NCBI RefSeq assembly: GCF_002234675.1
Contig: NC_019859.2
Span: forward strand, 30,789,434-30,853,433
Source: Oryzias latipes
Lineage: Eukaryota; Chordata; Actinopteri; Beloniformes; Adrianichthyidae
DNA length: 64,000 nucleotides
Direction: 5' to 3'
Positions 1 to 11,202 of the stretch are shown here, piece by piece. A program made the translations under genes and the position numbers. How positions within the stretch are numbered: position 1 is the stretch's first letter; each line of letters starts with the position of its first letter. The notes beneath the pieces are model-generated. The model was not told the DNA's origin. It searched no databases and worked only from the letters and a program-made list of their open reading frames with translations.

Positions 1-404
1 TTTTCCTGTTTAGCTATTTAATTAATATTCCAACTGTGTTACAGAAGTGGTTTCACCAACATCATTTATTTAAATTACTCTGTTTTCCCTAAAAACAACT
101 ACAATTATAGTCTTTTACACATAAATTGATGTCCTTTCTGTTTCATACATCTAGTAACTCATGAAATAAAGTTTTCCATCATTGACAGCTCAGTTCTCTG
201 AAGCATCAGGCGTGATTTCTTTCTGTTGCAATTAACTTCATGCTAAATCCGAAAAGCTAAACCATGGATAAAAATTTAGCCTTAGATCAGAGTAAAATTG
301 TTTTTCCCCCCAGACAGAATCTACATTGTTGTATATTTTAATCCTGCCGTTTTCTTCCCTCATCTTCACTTTGACTCTACTCTTCAGCCTGTCCTCCCTC
401 TCAG
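1..404 (+). other. Intron of micall1 at the left edge
   Basis: AT-rich sequence ending in a pyrimidine-rich tract and an AG at 403-404, which is the acceptor of the first exon visible in the window. No coding segment could be supported here. The N-terminal CH and LIM domains expected of a MICAL-like protein must lie to the left of the window. Confidence 0.6.
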
Positions 405-3400
405 GCCTCCTCCTGTTCTCCATCTCCAGCTCTCAGCACGGAGAGCTTGTCCTCCTGCTCAGACCACGGCTCCTCCCCGCTACCCCTGGGTGGCAGTGCC
501 ACCAGCGTCCAGGAGCAGAGCTTCACCAAAAGTGTGTCGGAGCCTTCCATCGCTTCGTCCGACGACACCTCCGTCCCCTCCTCCTCCCCAGCTGACAGTC
601 GGCATACTGCTAACGCAAGACCTCACTCCACTGCTGTGACAGCCAACGCCAGCTCAGCTCCAAACACCCCTCAGACCAATCGCAGCTCTGACGGTCTAAG
701 ACCTAAAGCTCCACCCCCACGACCCTCGACGACCCCCAGCCCGCTGGTCGCACAATCGCCTAAAAAGGTTCAAACTCAGTTTTACAGAAAAAGGGCAGTA
801 TTGTAAGCATGCTAGCATCCGGCCTCTTCCAAACCTGCCGAATTCCTTCAGGGTCAGGGGGCGGCTAGAGCCCAGCCAGCTACTATTGGGCAGAGGCAGA
901 GTACATCCTGAACAGGTCTCCAGTCTATTTCAGGGCCACCATACTAACATGTTTTTGTTTTTAGCAGATATGCAAGGAGAACCCCTTCAACAGAAAAGCG
1001 TCTCCTTCTCCAGCCAAAACCCCAGCGAGACCTCCGATGGGACCTCGTCCCGCCAGACCTCCAGCTCCTGGATACGGCTTCCCGCTCATCAAACGCAAAG
1101 TACGAACAGCGGGCTAACGTGACGCGAGACCGATTTTTATTTCTGTTTTGAAAACGCGCTGCGGCGCTCAACGCGTTCCGTCATCCGTGCAGGTGCAGTC
1201 AGACGATTACATCCCAGTGGAGGACATCCATGGAGAGATGGCTCAGCTGGAGAAGCAGCTGGATGAGCTCGAGCTGCGTGGAGTGGAGCTGGAGAAGAAG
1301 CTGAGGAGCAACCCAAGCGGTACAGCATCAGTGTGGACCGGAGTCGGTGTTGATTTGTGTTTCCCTGTTCAACCTTTCTGACCGTGTCTGTGCTGTGCCA
1401 CACAGATGAGGATGAGGAGCACTTGCTGGTGGACTGGTTCACTCTGATTCACGACAAACACCTCTTGATTCGCCGTGAAGCTGAGCTCGTCTACACGTAA
1501 GTGTGTAAGGCTGCAGGGAGACACGATGTTCCAAAGACCGCCAATGTCCCTAAGACCTTTAGCAAGGGCACAGAGTAAGAGCAGCTCGTGTCTGTACAGG
1601 AACTCAACGAGAAACTTTCAGTGAAGACATTTTAAGAATGTGTAAGAGTGTGAACATAAAGAAATGTTAAGAAGCAAGTTTACTGAAGATCCTAATGGAG
1701 TTCAGCAATTCCAGGATTCCTCCCCTTTCCCTGGTAGAGTTTAGTTGAAATGAAAAAGACATTAAACGTGGAAGGGGCACGTCAATGATCAATGAAATAA
1801 TCAATGAGACGCAAACGCACACGCACGCAGGCAGACACACACACTCGCGCACATACTCATGAAACGCGAGCACACACTCGCGTGATGCCTGTGTGTGAGG
1901 CGGCCACTGCGTGTGAGAAGAATAGGGAAAGCCACTGTGAGTGGCTAAAATGCGTGTAGGGGGAGGGGCCTAGAGCTGACCAACCAATCACAGTGGGGTA
2001 TATGACTCTTGGGGGCGTGGCAATGACAGGGTTTGAAAGCAGGACACCTGACAGCGCCCTCCCCGGACCACATGAAGGAGTTCCTTACTTTCCTTTAGAA
2101 CGTATCTTTTCGCTCGTAATTTTCTAAATACATGCAGTCCGTGCTGAACTTTTCTCTGGGCCGCACAGTCCCGGAGGAAGGTTTAGGTTTTGGTTACGGT
2201 TACGGCGGCGCATCAAACGGGTTACGGCAGCACACCGCTCCCGTCCCGCGGGAGTCGGGTCAGCTGAGGAGAATATGTCCCACACCTACATGCGTGACAG
2301 CTAACGGGGCTTGAACTTTAAACACGCTCGAGCAAAAACAACATTAGTTTTAGACACACTGAAAATACGTGTGGAAAATGCAACGATAGACGTTTTTTAA
2401 ATAAACCAGCACCTCGCCTGGAAATGGAGTTGTCCTTAACATTCAGTTTAGTTTTAATATTCTTCTCCCCCTTAGTATGATCTGTGTTATTATATATTTT
2501 ATGATTATTTAAGGTTTTGTAATGTATGTAGCCTTTTTTAATGAATTGGTATTTTAAATTATTTTGATTAATCCCTCCACTACAAAAACCATCAGGACAC
2601 ATGTCCCATAATGCATTGTTTTGTAGCCTGTAGGGCAGCTTTCAGTCAGTTCAGTTTCCAGCTGTGTCCGGGTAGGTTTGCCCCTTGCTCCCACCCCTTT
2701 CTCCTGAAATTTTTGTGATGATTGACAGTTAATGTTGGAGCAAAAACAAAAATATATGTCACACACCAGGTGATCTGCGCAGCGTTGAGTTCACCTGGGT
2801 GATCTCAAACACACTTATTGTGCATCTTGGCTGCACCTATTTGGTGTCACCAAGATAAATTTCCATCAGTTTTCTTAACTATTTGTACTGTCATGACAGC
2901 GATGGTGTTGTCAGTTTACCTTCTTGGTGCATCTTCAAAAGTGCAGATTAAAATGTGACACTGAATTAGAAACAGCACATTGTAATTTCTGCATCTATTA
3001 TTAAAGTATTTATTAGTAATACAGTGGAAATTAGTAGATTTGGTTAGAATTTTGATTTACGGTATGCGCCCCTAAATTTTCTAGTTGTGCCCCTAAAATT
3101 TTCAGTTAGGGGCCACTGTGCTCCTAGTGAAAAAAGTTAGTCTGGAGTCCTGCTATTTAAAAAAAAATGTAATATAGCATAAGAAGAACTCAGAAGACCA
3201 CTAAAGTCAACTTAATATGCCTTAAATATAACTTTTCTTGTCCTTCTCAAAATGGAAAAATTCCAGCGTGTAAATGGTTTTACTCTAAAAATCATTTGGG
3301 TCATTTCGAAAAATGGGAGAATTGTTTAAAAGATCCCATGGGTGGTCGACCATTTTAATAACAGCTTTCACCATGAGTGTCATAGTGTCATCATTCTGAG

Positions 3401-6400
3401 ACGTTTTCCAACAACTCAACCAAGACTTCAGCATCATTTATCCTGCTTTTGCTTATTTACCTGAAAATAAAGAGGATTCCAAGCAGGGCTACCCCTTCCT
3501 GGTCCCTGAGATCTACCACCCTGCCTGTTTTCCAGCTCTCCCTGCACGTCTTGCTTCTGATTACCTGGATCAGGTGTGTTCAGGCAACCAGAATGGGGAG
3601 ACACCAGAGTGAGCTCATCAGCAGAGAGAAGTGTAGAGAGAACTGGAAAACAGGTAGATCTCGTGGACCAGGATTGGGCAAATCTGATTTAGAGTCATTA
3701 TTTATGAGCTGATTTTCACCAAAGCATAAGAATGTCAGTTAAACAGAACTGGATTTTCAGAGCGCCATTTTGTTTGTTGCAGAGCGAAGCAGCAGAACCT
3801 GGAGGAGCGGCAAGCCGATGTGGAGTACGAGCTCAGGTGTCTCCTCAACAAACCAGGTGTGTGATCCTGCTCTGCTTTCACCTGTCAGGATGAACCGCAC
3901 AGAAACTAAGATTAGTCTGCCAAAAGATACCTAAAGCTGTAAAATGTAAAAAAAAGATTGATAAGTTATTGAATGAACTGATGAAAGTAAAGGCAATTCC
4001 TCAAACAACCAACCCGGTTTAGTCATCGGGCTCCCTTTTACATTCACGGTCATGATTTACAGACACGACCGACCCTTTATCTTTTTAAGACAAGATGATT
4101 TCTTATTATTTCAACTCGTGCTAACATAAATCATTCCTGCCAACACTTTAATTTTTAAATCTTCTCAATTTTTACTGGAACTTTTAGCGTTTTATCTTGA
4201 TTTTCATCTTGAAGCTCTTATTGCTTTTTTTCTATTGTTTTTAAACACAGTTAAAACATACAACAAAAAGCAGAGGGGACAGTAAAAATAGGTTTACAAA
4301 GCAAAACAACAACCACAAAACAAGAAATGCCTTGGGTTGCCTTGGCTCTATAGGTTTTTAATGACATTGTCCATTTACAAGTCCTTATAATGTCGTTTTG
4401 TAGTTAGTCCATCTCTCCCATCTTTTTTTGACAAAGATCTTCTTCAGTTCTTGTCCTATGGTTCAACAATTCAATCACATGTATTTCCTCCACAATTTTT
4501 TCCCATTTCTGGTGTGTTGGTGAATCTGTCTTGTACCATTTTCTTGTGATTGTTTTCTTGCCTGCAGCTAGAACGATTTTGACTACCCGTATTTTCCGGA
4601 CTATAAGTCGCCCCTTTTTTTCATAGTTTGGCATGGGGTGCAACTTATACTTCGCAGCGACTTATATTAGAAATAAATTGAAATAAATACATTGTTAACC
4701 CTCCTGTTATGTTCATTTGTGAGGAACAGAGATGATGTTCCTGGGTCAATTTGATGTATGAGGTATGTTAAGTGTTAAGAGTATGTTAAGTGACTCAGAG
4801 AATCAGCAAACTTTTTTTTACAGTAAGATCTTGAAGGCTTAAAACATAATATTGTATTTTCCAATGATTTCATAGATTCAGAAATGCAATAAAAATGTCA
4901 ACTGTTTCTACAAATACAGAATGAAAACAGAGTATTACTTGGCCAATGATGCCAATGACTGTGAAATTATGAGATAAACAGTCTGCTATGATTGTGTCAT
5001 ATGAGGTTTTGAAGGTTATTAATTCTTGGTCTCAGATTTTGTCAAATAAATTTGCCGTCAAAATGCGACTTATAATCCAGTGCGACTTATCTGTGTTTTT
5101 TTCTACTTTATAATGCATTTTTGGGCTGGTGCGACTTATACTCCGGTGCGACTTGTAGTCTGGAAAATACAGTAAATATCTGTCATTTTTGAGTACATTT
5201 TCTGATATATTGCCCACATACAGGAATAAGCATGTTTTTGGTATATTATAGCCCAGGACCTTGGTTATAATTTGGTGAATTTTCTTCCAAAAGTGACTAG
5301 CTTTGGGACAAGACCAAAGATATGGGAATCATCTATGTTTATGTCTCCACATTTCCTCCAACATGGCTGGGGCACCGACGTGTGCTTGTTTGTGATTTTT
5401 GGTGTTATAAAACATCCAATTGTGTTTTTGAAGTGGATGTATTCTGTGTTTGCCAAATTTGGAGCCAGTCATTATCTGATATTAAGATTTTATTACTTTC
5501 ATCCTGATTTACATACATTTGCCTTCAATTTAAACATTAAATTCTAACAACAGAATCTTTGATGTAAAATGTGCAGCAGAGCTCATTAACATCATGTAGC
5601 AGCGCCTCCGCAGATGCGTGCCATGGCGGCAGAAACGAGAGCGAAGACAAGTGGACAGGTTCACGTCCTTTTGTTTATTTTGTACAGCCAAACCAAAGCA
5701 GCGGCGCTGCAACCAAAAGATGACGTACACAATAATGTGACATACACAAATATGCACGATGACCTCCACAAACGTGTTAGAAGAAAACAAGCAGAACACT
5801 AAACACAACATATGGGAATGTGAAAACAAACACATGCCATAAGCAGAAACCGCACAACGCACCGCAAAACCCGAAACGGCCATGTGTTACACCCACACAC
5901 ACCTGTTCCCCTTTTAATACCGCACACGCCCCTGAACCGAACCCCCTTTGCTCACAAGAACATCTGAAATTCTTTTCCTTTTCATGATCAAAGCTGTTGC
6001 AGCATCAAAAAACCTTCTGCTACAACATCTTTAAACTGTGGTGCAGCTGACAGGACAGCAGATGAAACTTCTCACATCTTTCTTCCACTTGGTCAGAGAA
6101 AGACTGGACTGAGGAGGACAAGAGTCGGGAGCAGGAGCTGATGGCAGATCTGGTGACCATCATCGAGCAGCGCAACCAAATCGTCAACAGCATGGACCAG
6201 GATCGACAGAGGTAAAGCCCACACCCCGAAAACACCCCATTGCGTTGTGACAGTTCTGCTGTCAACTCTCTGCTGGTCCTCATCAACAGGGAAGAAGAGG
6301 AGGACAAACTCATGCAGGCCATGCTCAAGAAAAAAGGTTGGATGGATTTTAGTTTCTATTGGGGATGTCCTGATCTGATCATGCTGTCTGAAATTGAAGA

Positions 6401-7799
6401 AAACGTTGATTTATAGCACTTTTCACAGGTAAAACCACAAAGAGCTTCACAAGGCACGATTAAAAGGGAATACACATGCAATCAAATAAGTAAAACGTCA
6501 TAGGGTAAAATAAAATAAAGGCTAAAACAAGTAAAAAGAGATCATAAGCAAAAGTTAGCTAAAAGTAGGCCCAATCACATTTCTGACTGAATCACAATTG
6601 GATTTTGCATCCCAATCAGGGACTGGATATTTACTTTAATCTTATCAGCGCCAAATATTTTATGTTTCTTATGATTGATAAAAACTCCATGAACATCTCC
6701 TGACACTTAGCTGCTATAAAGCACAAAAACAAAATACACACAGATTTTACTAAATTAACACAGCCCACATTGCACATTGATGAGAATAGGAGCAGGCTCA
6801 AATCAGACACAGTAGAGAGGTAAGTTTTTCATAAATAAATAAAAAAACAACAACAAAAAATTGTTCTTTAAGCCAGCAAAGGACTGTAAGAATAGTTTCA
6901 AAAAGCTCACTAGTGGACTTACTTTATGACACAACTCCACCGTTATTTACTTATTTGTTTACATGCCTGCAGGGTAGAGCTGCACGAGAAAAACTCACGA
7001 TATGCGATGTTAGTGATCAAAATCGCGATATAACTTGCGGAACATGAACAAATAGCAAAACAACCAAAAACATCATTTCTTTTTCACTGCAACAGTTTAA
7101 CTTAAATAAGAGTCAATATAACTAATACTACAAATGACCCTCGTCTACATAGGAGGCTAACATCAAAATTAAATGGGCTACATCTGATTGGTCAACAACA
7201 TGAAAGCCAAATGCCTAAATGGATTCAAGTTGCCATAAGATTGTTTTAGCATATTTAAGGTTACCATTTATCGCATTTTTTACCGTCTTGCGATATGCAA
7301 ATTTCACAGCTTGATATCACGATAACAATAGATTCTATTGTGCAGGTCTACTGTAGGGTATATAGAATTGTATATGCACTTCAATTTGTGTTTACAATTT
7401 CTCTAGTTTTACTAGTTTGTACTCAACTTCCTCAAAGAGAAGTTTTAAATGCCACAGTTAAATGATCAAATTAGGTTAATAATCTAAAATAGGGGACAAG
7501 GTAGATCTGTTTATTTTCTGATCTGGACTCGGTATCTGCAGATACTCCAAATCAAATAACTAAATCGGATTGGAGCTGGGGGGAAAAATCTGATCGGGAC
7601 ATCCCTGTTTTTTTTTTTTTTTTCTCATTTGTTATAAATATCATAGAAATTGACACATTGCTGCTGTGAAAACGAGTCTTTGTGCCCATCAGACTTCCAC
7701 AGGGACCCGGACACCGGTGACCAGCAGAAGAGAAAAGGGGCCAAGTTTAAACCCATCAAAGCGCTTAAGCTGCTGAGCCACAAGAAGGAAAAGAGCTGA
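405..7799 (+). CDS. micall1: MICALL1, C-terminal half (8 exons)
   Basis: MICAL-like protein 1, an adaptor on recycling endosomes that binds Rab8/13/35-type GTPases through its C-terminal bMERB coiled coil and EHD proteins through NPF motifs (family knowledge). Exons seen: 405-797, 968-1099, 1193-1319, 1406-1496, 3783-3856, 6097-6211, 6290-6336, 7693-7799. The first is a Ser/Pro-rich linker. The second carries the EHD-binding motif ENPFNRK followed by [11 protein letters not shown]. From [16 protein letters not shown] onward the bMERB domain reads through to a basic tail ending SHKKEKS and TGA. From 1193 on, phases agree at every junction. The weak boundary is the donor of the first exon: 797 (gtattg) or an earlier AAG/gtt near 764 both keep phase 0. 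The match to MICALL1 rather than MICALL2 rests on the ENPFNRK...LIKRK segment, the bMERB wording and the C22orf23 neighbour. The a or b fish paralogue was not decided. Confidence 0.92.
1890..2310 (+). promoter_or_regulatory. GC-rich, promoter-like patch inside a micall1 intron
   Basis: In an otherwise AT-rich intron (1497-3782) this patch is GC- and CpG-rich. In order it shows a CCAAT box (accaatcaca-like, about 1983-1991), a tatatgac stretch near 1998, a GC box (gggggcgtgg, about 2010-2019), then CpG-rich sequence with a 60-codon ORF (2132-2314). It could be an internal promoter, an unannotated first exon, or an old insertion. No splice acceptor joins the ORF to micall1. Confidence 0.25.
3486..3680. 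mobile_element. Foldback MITE, family B, copy 1
   Basis: About 195 bp with long imperfect inverted ends: the left arm reads cctggtccctgagatctacc then cctgttttccagctctc, and the right arm carries its reverse complement (gagagaactggaaaacagg, then gtagatctcgtggaccagg). A second copy lies at 63124-63310. Non-autonomous DNA transposon; superfamily not settled. Confidence 0.75.
4350..5480 (-). mobile_element. L1-type LINE fragment (ORF2 C-terminus), split by a MITE
   Basis: Translated on the - strand, the outer pieces read like the C-terminal part of L1 ORF2: a Cys-rich segment with [16 protein letters not shown] (about 5450-5300), then after a frameshift [11 protein letters not shown] and KNDRYL (about 5265-5175), then beyond the inserted [20 protein letters not shown] and a charged stretch (4583-4404). 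Order and spacing match fish L1 elements. The piece is a dead fragment: at least one frameshift, no upstream reverse transcriptase core, and a 587-bp insertion. Confidence 0.7.
4586..5172. mobile_element. MITE with 'TATTTTCCGGACTATAAGTCGC' ends, TA target site
   Basis: Terminal inverted repeats of about 26 bp: the left end reads cccgtattttcc then ggactataagtcgc, and the right end is its reverse complement with a few changes (gcgacttgtagtctgg, then aaaatacag). Internal copies of the gcgacttata motif occur near 5065 and 5130. The element is flanked by TA on both sides (4584-4585 and 5173-5174), as expected for a Tc1/mariner-type insertion. It carries no ORF. It interrupts the L1 ORF2 fragment. 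Confidence 0.8.
6975..7351. mobile_element. hAT-type MITE, family C ('ctgcacgatat'), copy 1
   Basis: Begins tagagctgcacgag and ends gtgcaggtcta, with internal cgatatgcgatgttagtgatc on the left and tatcgcattttttaccgtc and gatatcacgataac on the right. Other copies are at 54699-55079 and 62894-63501; the last has the clean 8-bp target duplication that marks the family as hAT. Lies in the last intron of micall1. Confidence 0.7.
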
Positions 7800-8530
7800 G
7801 AAACACCAGCAGATTTTAGACTTTTATCAAGAATAATGCGGGGCCCAGAGGAGGACTTCTCTTTAACTGACATTTTATTATTTGCACCTTGGAGTCCACT
7901 CCCCCTGCTGCCTTGATGCTTCACAACAAGTGCTATATGAGCTCGGATTTAGGTGACGCATTCTTCATTTTTCACAGCATAGGCGTAGGACTGACGTTTT
8001 CTGTTTCTGCTCAGTTTTTTGTCGATCAGTTGCTTTTTATTGAGTTTATTTGGTTTGGTATAAATGTTAGATTAACAAACTGAACGTTTTAAGGTGTGGT
8101 ACCCTGTAAAGACATTACAACTTGTATTCGTAGTATTAGCGCAGCATTATTGCCATGGCTGCTTCGTAGTTTCATGTTTTTTGTGACGACGGGACGAAGA
8201 GGATGTGGGTTCAACAGTGTTTCGTGAAACGAGGAAGAGGAGGAGAAAGTTTAAAGATCCATCCCATTGAACTGTATTTTTAAAAAAAAAAGCATTTTAT
8301 GAATGAAGAAAATTTGTGGACAGGACTGGAGATTTTATGCAATCTTTAATTTATATGTGAGCTGTTTTTGCCTTAAAATGGAAAGAAATTCTGTGTGATG
8401 CTGCCTGGATGTCTGTTATTTAACATAGTTTGTCGTTGTGAGTTCGTGTTGGAGTCTGTCTGCTGCAGGCTTGTCTGTTTTGAGGGGTTCTCAAAGGACA
8501 GCAGGATTATTTCATACTGTTTGGAAGACG

Positions 8531-8536
8531 AATAAA
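8531..8536 (+). terminator. Poly(A) signal of micall1
   Basis: AATAAA about 730 bases after the micall1 stop codon. It faces the reverse-strand signal of the neighbouring gene only 40 bases away. Confidence 0.6.
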
Positions 8537-8575
8537 AAACTTCATACCAAGTGATCCTGATGCAGCATTCAGTCG

Positions 8576-8581
8576 TTTATT
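8576..8581 (-). terminator. Poly(A) signal of the C22orf23 homologue
   Basis: TTTATT on the + strand, hence AATAAA on the - strand, 72 bases past the stop codon at 8653-8655. With the + strand signal at 8531-8536 it makes a tight tail-to-tail arrangement. Confidence 0.6.
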
Positions 8582-8652
8582 GGAGCAGCCCAAGCGAGGA
8601 ACCTGTGTGATGCTGTGCAAGAGGAGCTGGAGGTCTCCTTTCATGCTTGCAT

Positions 8653-11202
8653 CTAAAAACTGGGGCTTCTGGTCTTTTCCTGCAGCATCTTCAGCTCTTG
8701 AAGTTTCTTTATTAGATTCATGACACATCACAGGTGTAAGTTCATGACGTTTTCCACAGAAAAGGGTTCAGGTTTGGTCAAAATGCTTTGTACCTGTGAG
8801 ATCTCAGCGTTGATGATGCTGATGTACTCCCTCTCTTGACCCAAAGCTTCCATGTCTGCCAGAAATTGTCTTCTATCTTCTATTTCATGCAGCACTGCAG
8901 AGAAGAATTGCATTTAAAACTGAGTTTAGTTCCCGTTAATTCTATTCTGAACCATTCTCGAACATTCTTGGTTTAACCTTCCTCTGCCCCTGAGGACAGA
9001 CCTCACCTTCCTCAAAGCGCTCCTCTGGCGCTCCGGGGTTTTCAGCCTCTGGAGTTTTTGGAGGAGAAGCAGCCGTTGGCTCCTTTTCTGCTGCGAGAAT
9101 GTTTTGAAGCCTCCTCTTTTCCGCTTCCATGTCCCCTTGATGAGAAACAAAGTAGAAAACGATGCAGAAGTGAATTTAGTCCCTCAAATTTAATCTAAAT
9201 TCTTAAAGCTGCATGGAAATGGTTAATGAACTGCAGGGCATGAGGTGGACAGGCAAAAGAAATGACCGTAAAGAGAAAAGAAAAACGTTTATGAGAGAGT
9301 GACCTGAAAGAACAAAATCCCTTTATTTGACCTGTGACACGTGAAAGTGAAAGGACCTATTGACAGTTAGAGGGACGTACGTGTGGGACCAGGGCGGAAC
9401 TTCTCCCTCTCGTAGCTGTTTCCAGACTGACATGACTCGGCGGTGCGTCTCTGAGGCCTAAAAGTCCGGCGTTTCACCGCAGGATCAGCCAGAGGAAAGG
9501 AAGCCTTCTGAGGAACTGCAAGTCCTTCTGAACAAAAAACACTCTTTGTTAATATGGAGAAAAGGGATGAAGCCTTTTTTAAGTGATTGTGTCTCTGTTT
9601 CCAAAACAGACCTACTTTTTGAGCATCTGCTGTGGTTGTTTAGAAGGCTGGTAAGCCTTGACTCCTCCCTCATCACTAAGCAAAGAGAGGTAGAAGGATA
9701 AATATTACAGAACACCAGCCTGTATCATGGAAGTACACAAAACAACCTGTGCTCCACCTCCGCAATGGGAATAAAAAAAAATCTGAAACCACAGAAATTA
9801 TTTTACAAGATGTGTTTTTTGAAACAAGAAGAGTGTTGGACCTCCCACAAAATGACTGTTTCCCCCAAAACCCTGTGGTTATTGATTAATTATCATCAAT
9901 AAAGGCCGTACAGGGAGCAAAAAAGTGGTCCCACCTACAAAGATGACAAGCATGAATTCTGTCCCTCCCAGACCTTATTATGTCTTTAAGAATCTTTACT
10001 CCTCCTCTTGTTTACCTGTGTTAATAATAACACCTGTTTAAACAGGTTATTTGTAGAAAAGACGCTTGTCCACCCCCTCAAACAATCAGAAGGAACTTCT
10101 GCACCAAGACCAAAGAGGACACCAGGGACAAGATTGTTCACTTGAACAAGGAAACCGAAATAGAATAACCAACCAGCCTGATGAAAAGAGATCGACTATT
10201 GGAGCAATCATTAGAAATACAAGATCACTGGGACTTATGGGGGTGTACGAATGATTGTGAGAACGGTGAGGAAACGGCCCAGAACTACATGGGAGAACTG
10301 GTCAATGACCTGAAGAGATTTGGAACCACAAAGGTTTCTATAGTAACACAAAGTCATCATGGATTCAAACTCTTTTTAGTATAAAAAAGGTAGACTACTA
10401 TGTTTGAATAAGGAACACTGCTGAGTTGCATCCCATGGATAAAGAATGGAGGTGGAAGCATCATACTTTGGGATCTGCTTTTCTGCAAATGGGACAGGAC
10501 GACTGATCTGCACTAAGGAAAGAAAGGATGATGAGATTCTGGAGAAAAACCTCCTTCCATCAGTGAAAGCTTTGAGGATGAAATATGTCTGAATCTTTCA
10601 AGATGACAAAGATCTCAAACACATCGACTGGTAGACGAAGGAATGTCTTAGTAAAAGCATGTCAGAGTTCTGCAGTGGTCCAGCCAGACTCTGGACCTCA
10701 ATCCAATCCATCTGTGGAGGGAGTTGAAAGTCTGTCTCCACAGCTCTCGAGAAGATCTGCATGAAAGAATGGGCCAAAATAGCAGCTGCAGTGCAAACTC
10801 GGTGCAAACAATGAGTATACAAACCATATCTTTCAAAATCAAACAATGGGATTTTCTGGATTGTAATCCATAATAAGCATTAGCCTTTAGTCCAAACTCA
10901 GCTTCTAAGGGGGACACCTTGTCAAATATTTGACTGACAAATGCATGTTTGTCATATGTGGTAAAAAAAAATTCACATTTACTATTTTTAAAAACACGCA
11001 AACAAGTCTGAAAGTTATCTTTTTTAATCAGAAAACAAAAATTTTGAAGCATTGTTAGATTGTTCACACATGCGCGTCAGAACACGAATCGGGCGTTTTG
11101 GTTCATCTGCTCACTTCTCATCCAGTCCTGGGAGTCTTTGCTGCTCCCGGTGGGTCTGGGGTTGTTCCAGAGGCCCCCGCTGCTCCTGGGGAACGCCTCC
11201 AT
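8653..11202 (-). CDS. c22orf23: C22orf23 / EVG1 (UPF0193) homologue, 6 exons, complete
   Basis: Small conserved vertebrate protein whose molecular role I do not know. Exons in transcript order: 11202-11115, 9675-9616, 9527-9381, 9135-9007, 8894-8794, 8706-8653; 579 nt, 192 aa, phases consistent throughout (human protein about 217 aa). Family landmarks: MMREESRL from the exon 1/2 junction, SYEREKFRPGPTRDMEAEKR, KRRLQNILAA, and near the end DRRQFLADMEALGQEREY followed by INAEISQ. The start ATG at 11202-11200 sits directly after a good acceptor (tgtctgcag), so a non-coding first exon probably lies upstream. The last exon's acceptor (taataaag) has a poor pyrimidine tract. The position tail to tail with MICALL1 matches the human order on 22q13, which supports the call. 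The N-terminus is less conserved and less certain. Confidence 0.88.
9870..10930 (+). pseudogene. Degenerate Tc1-like transposase
   Basis: A mutated copy of a Tc1/mariner-type transposase gene in the large first intron of the C22orf23 homologue. Recognisable stretches include the segment near 10290-10370 (gtcaatgacctgaagagatt ... gtcatcatggattcaaa), the middle part near 10455-10510 (gcatcatactttgggatctg ... gggacaggacgac) and the 3' part near 10680-10790 (ccagactctggacctcaatc ... gaatgggccaaaat). Many stops and frameshifts; no intact catalytic domain. Confidence 0.7.

Noticed and set aside
10066..10384. Short + strand ORFs of 60-67 codons as a possible gene
   Set aside because: They are broken pieces of a Tc1-like transposase.
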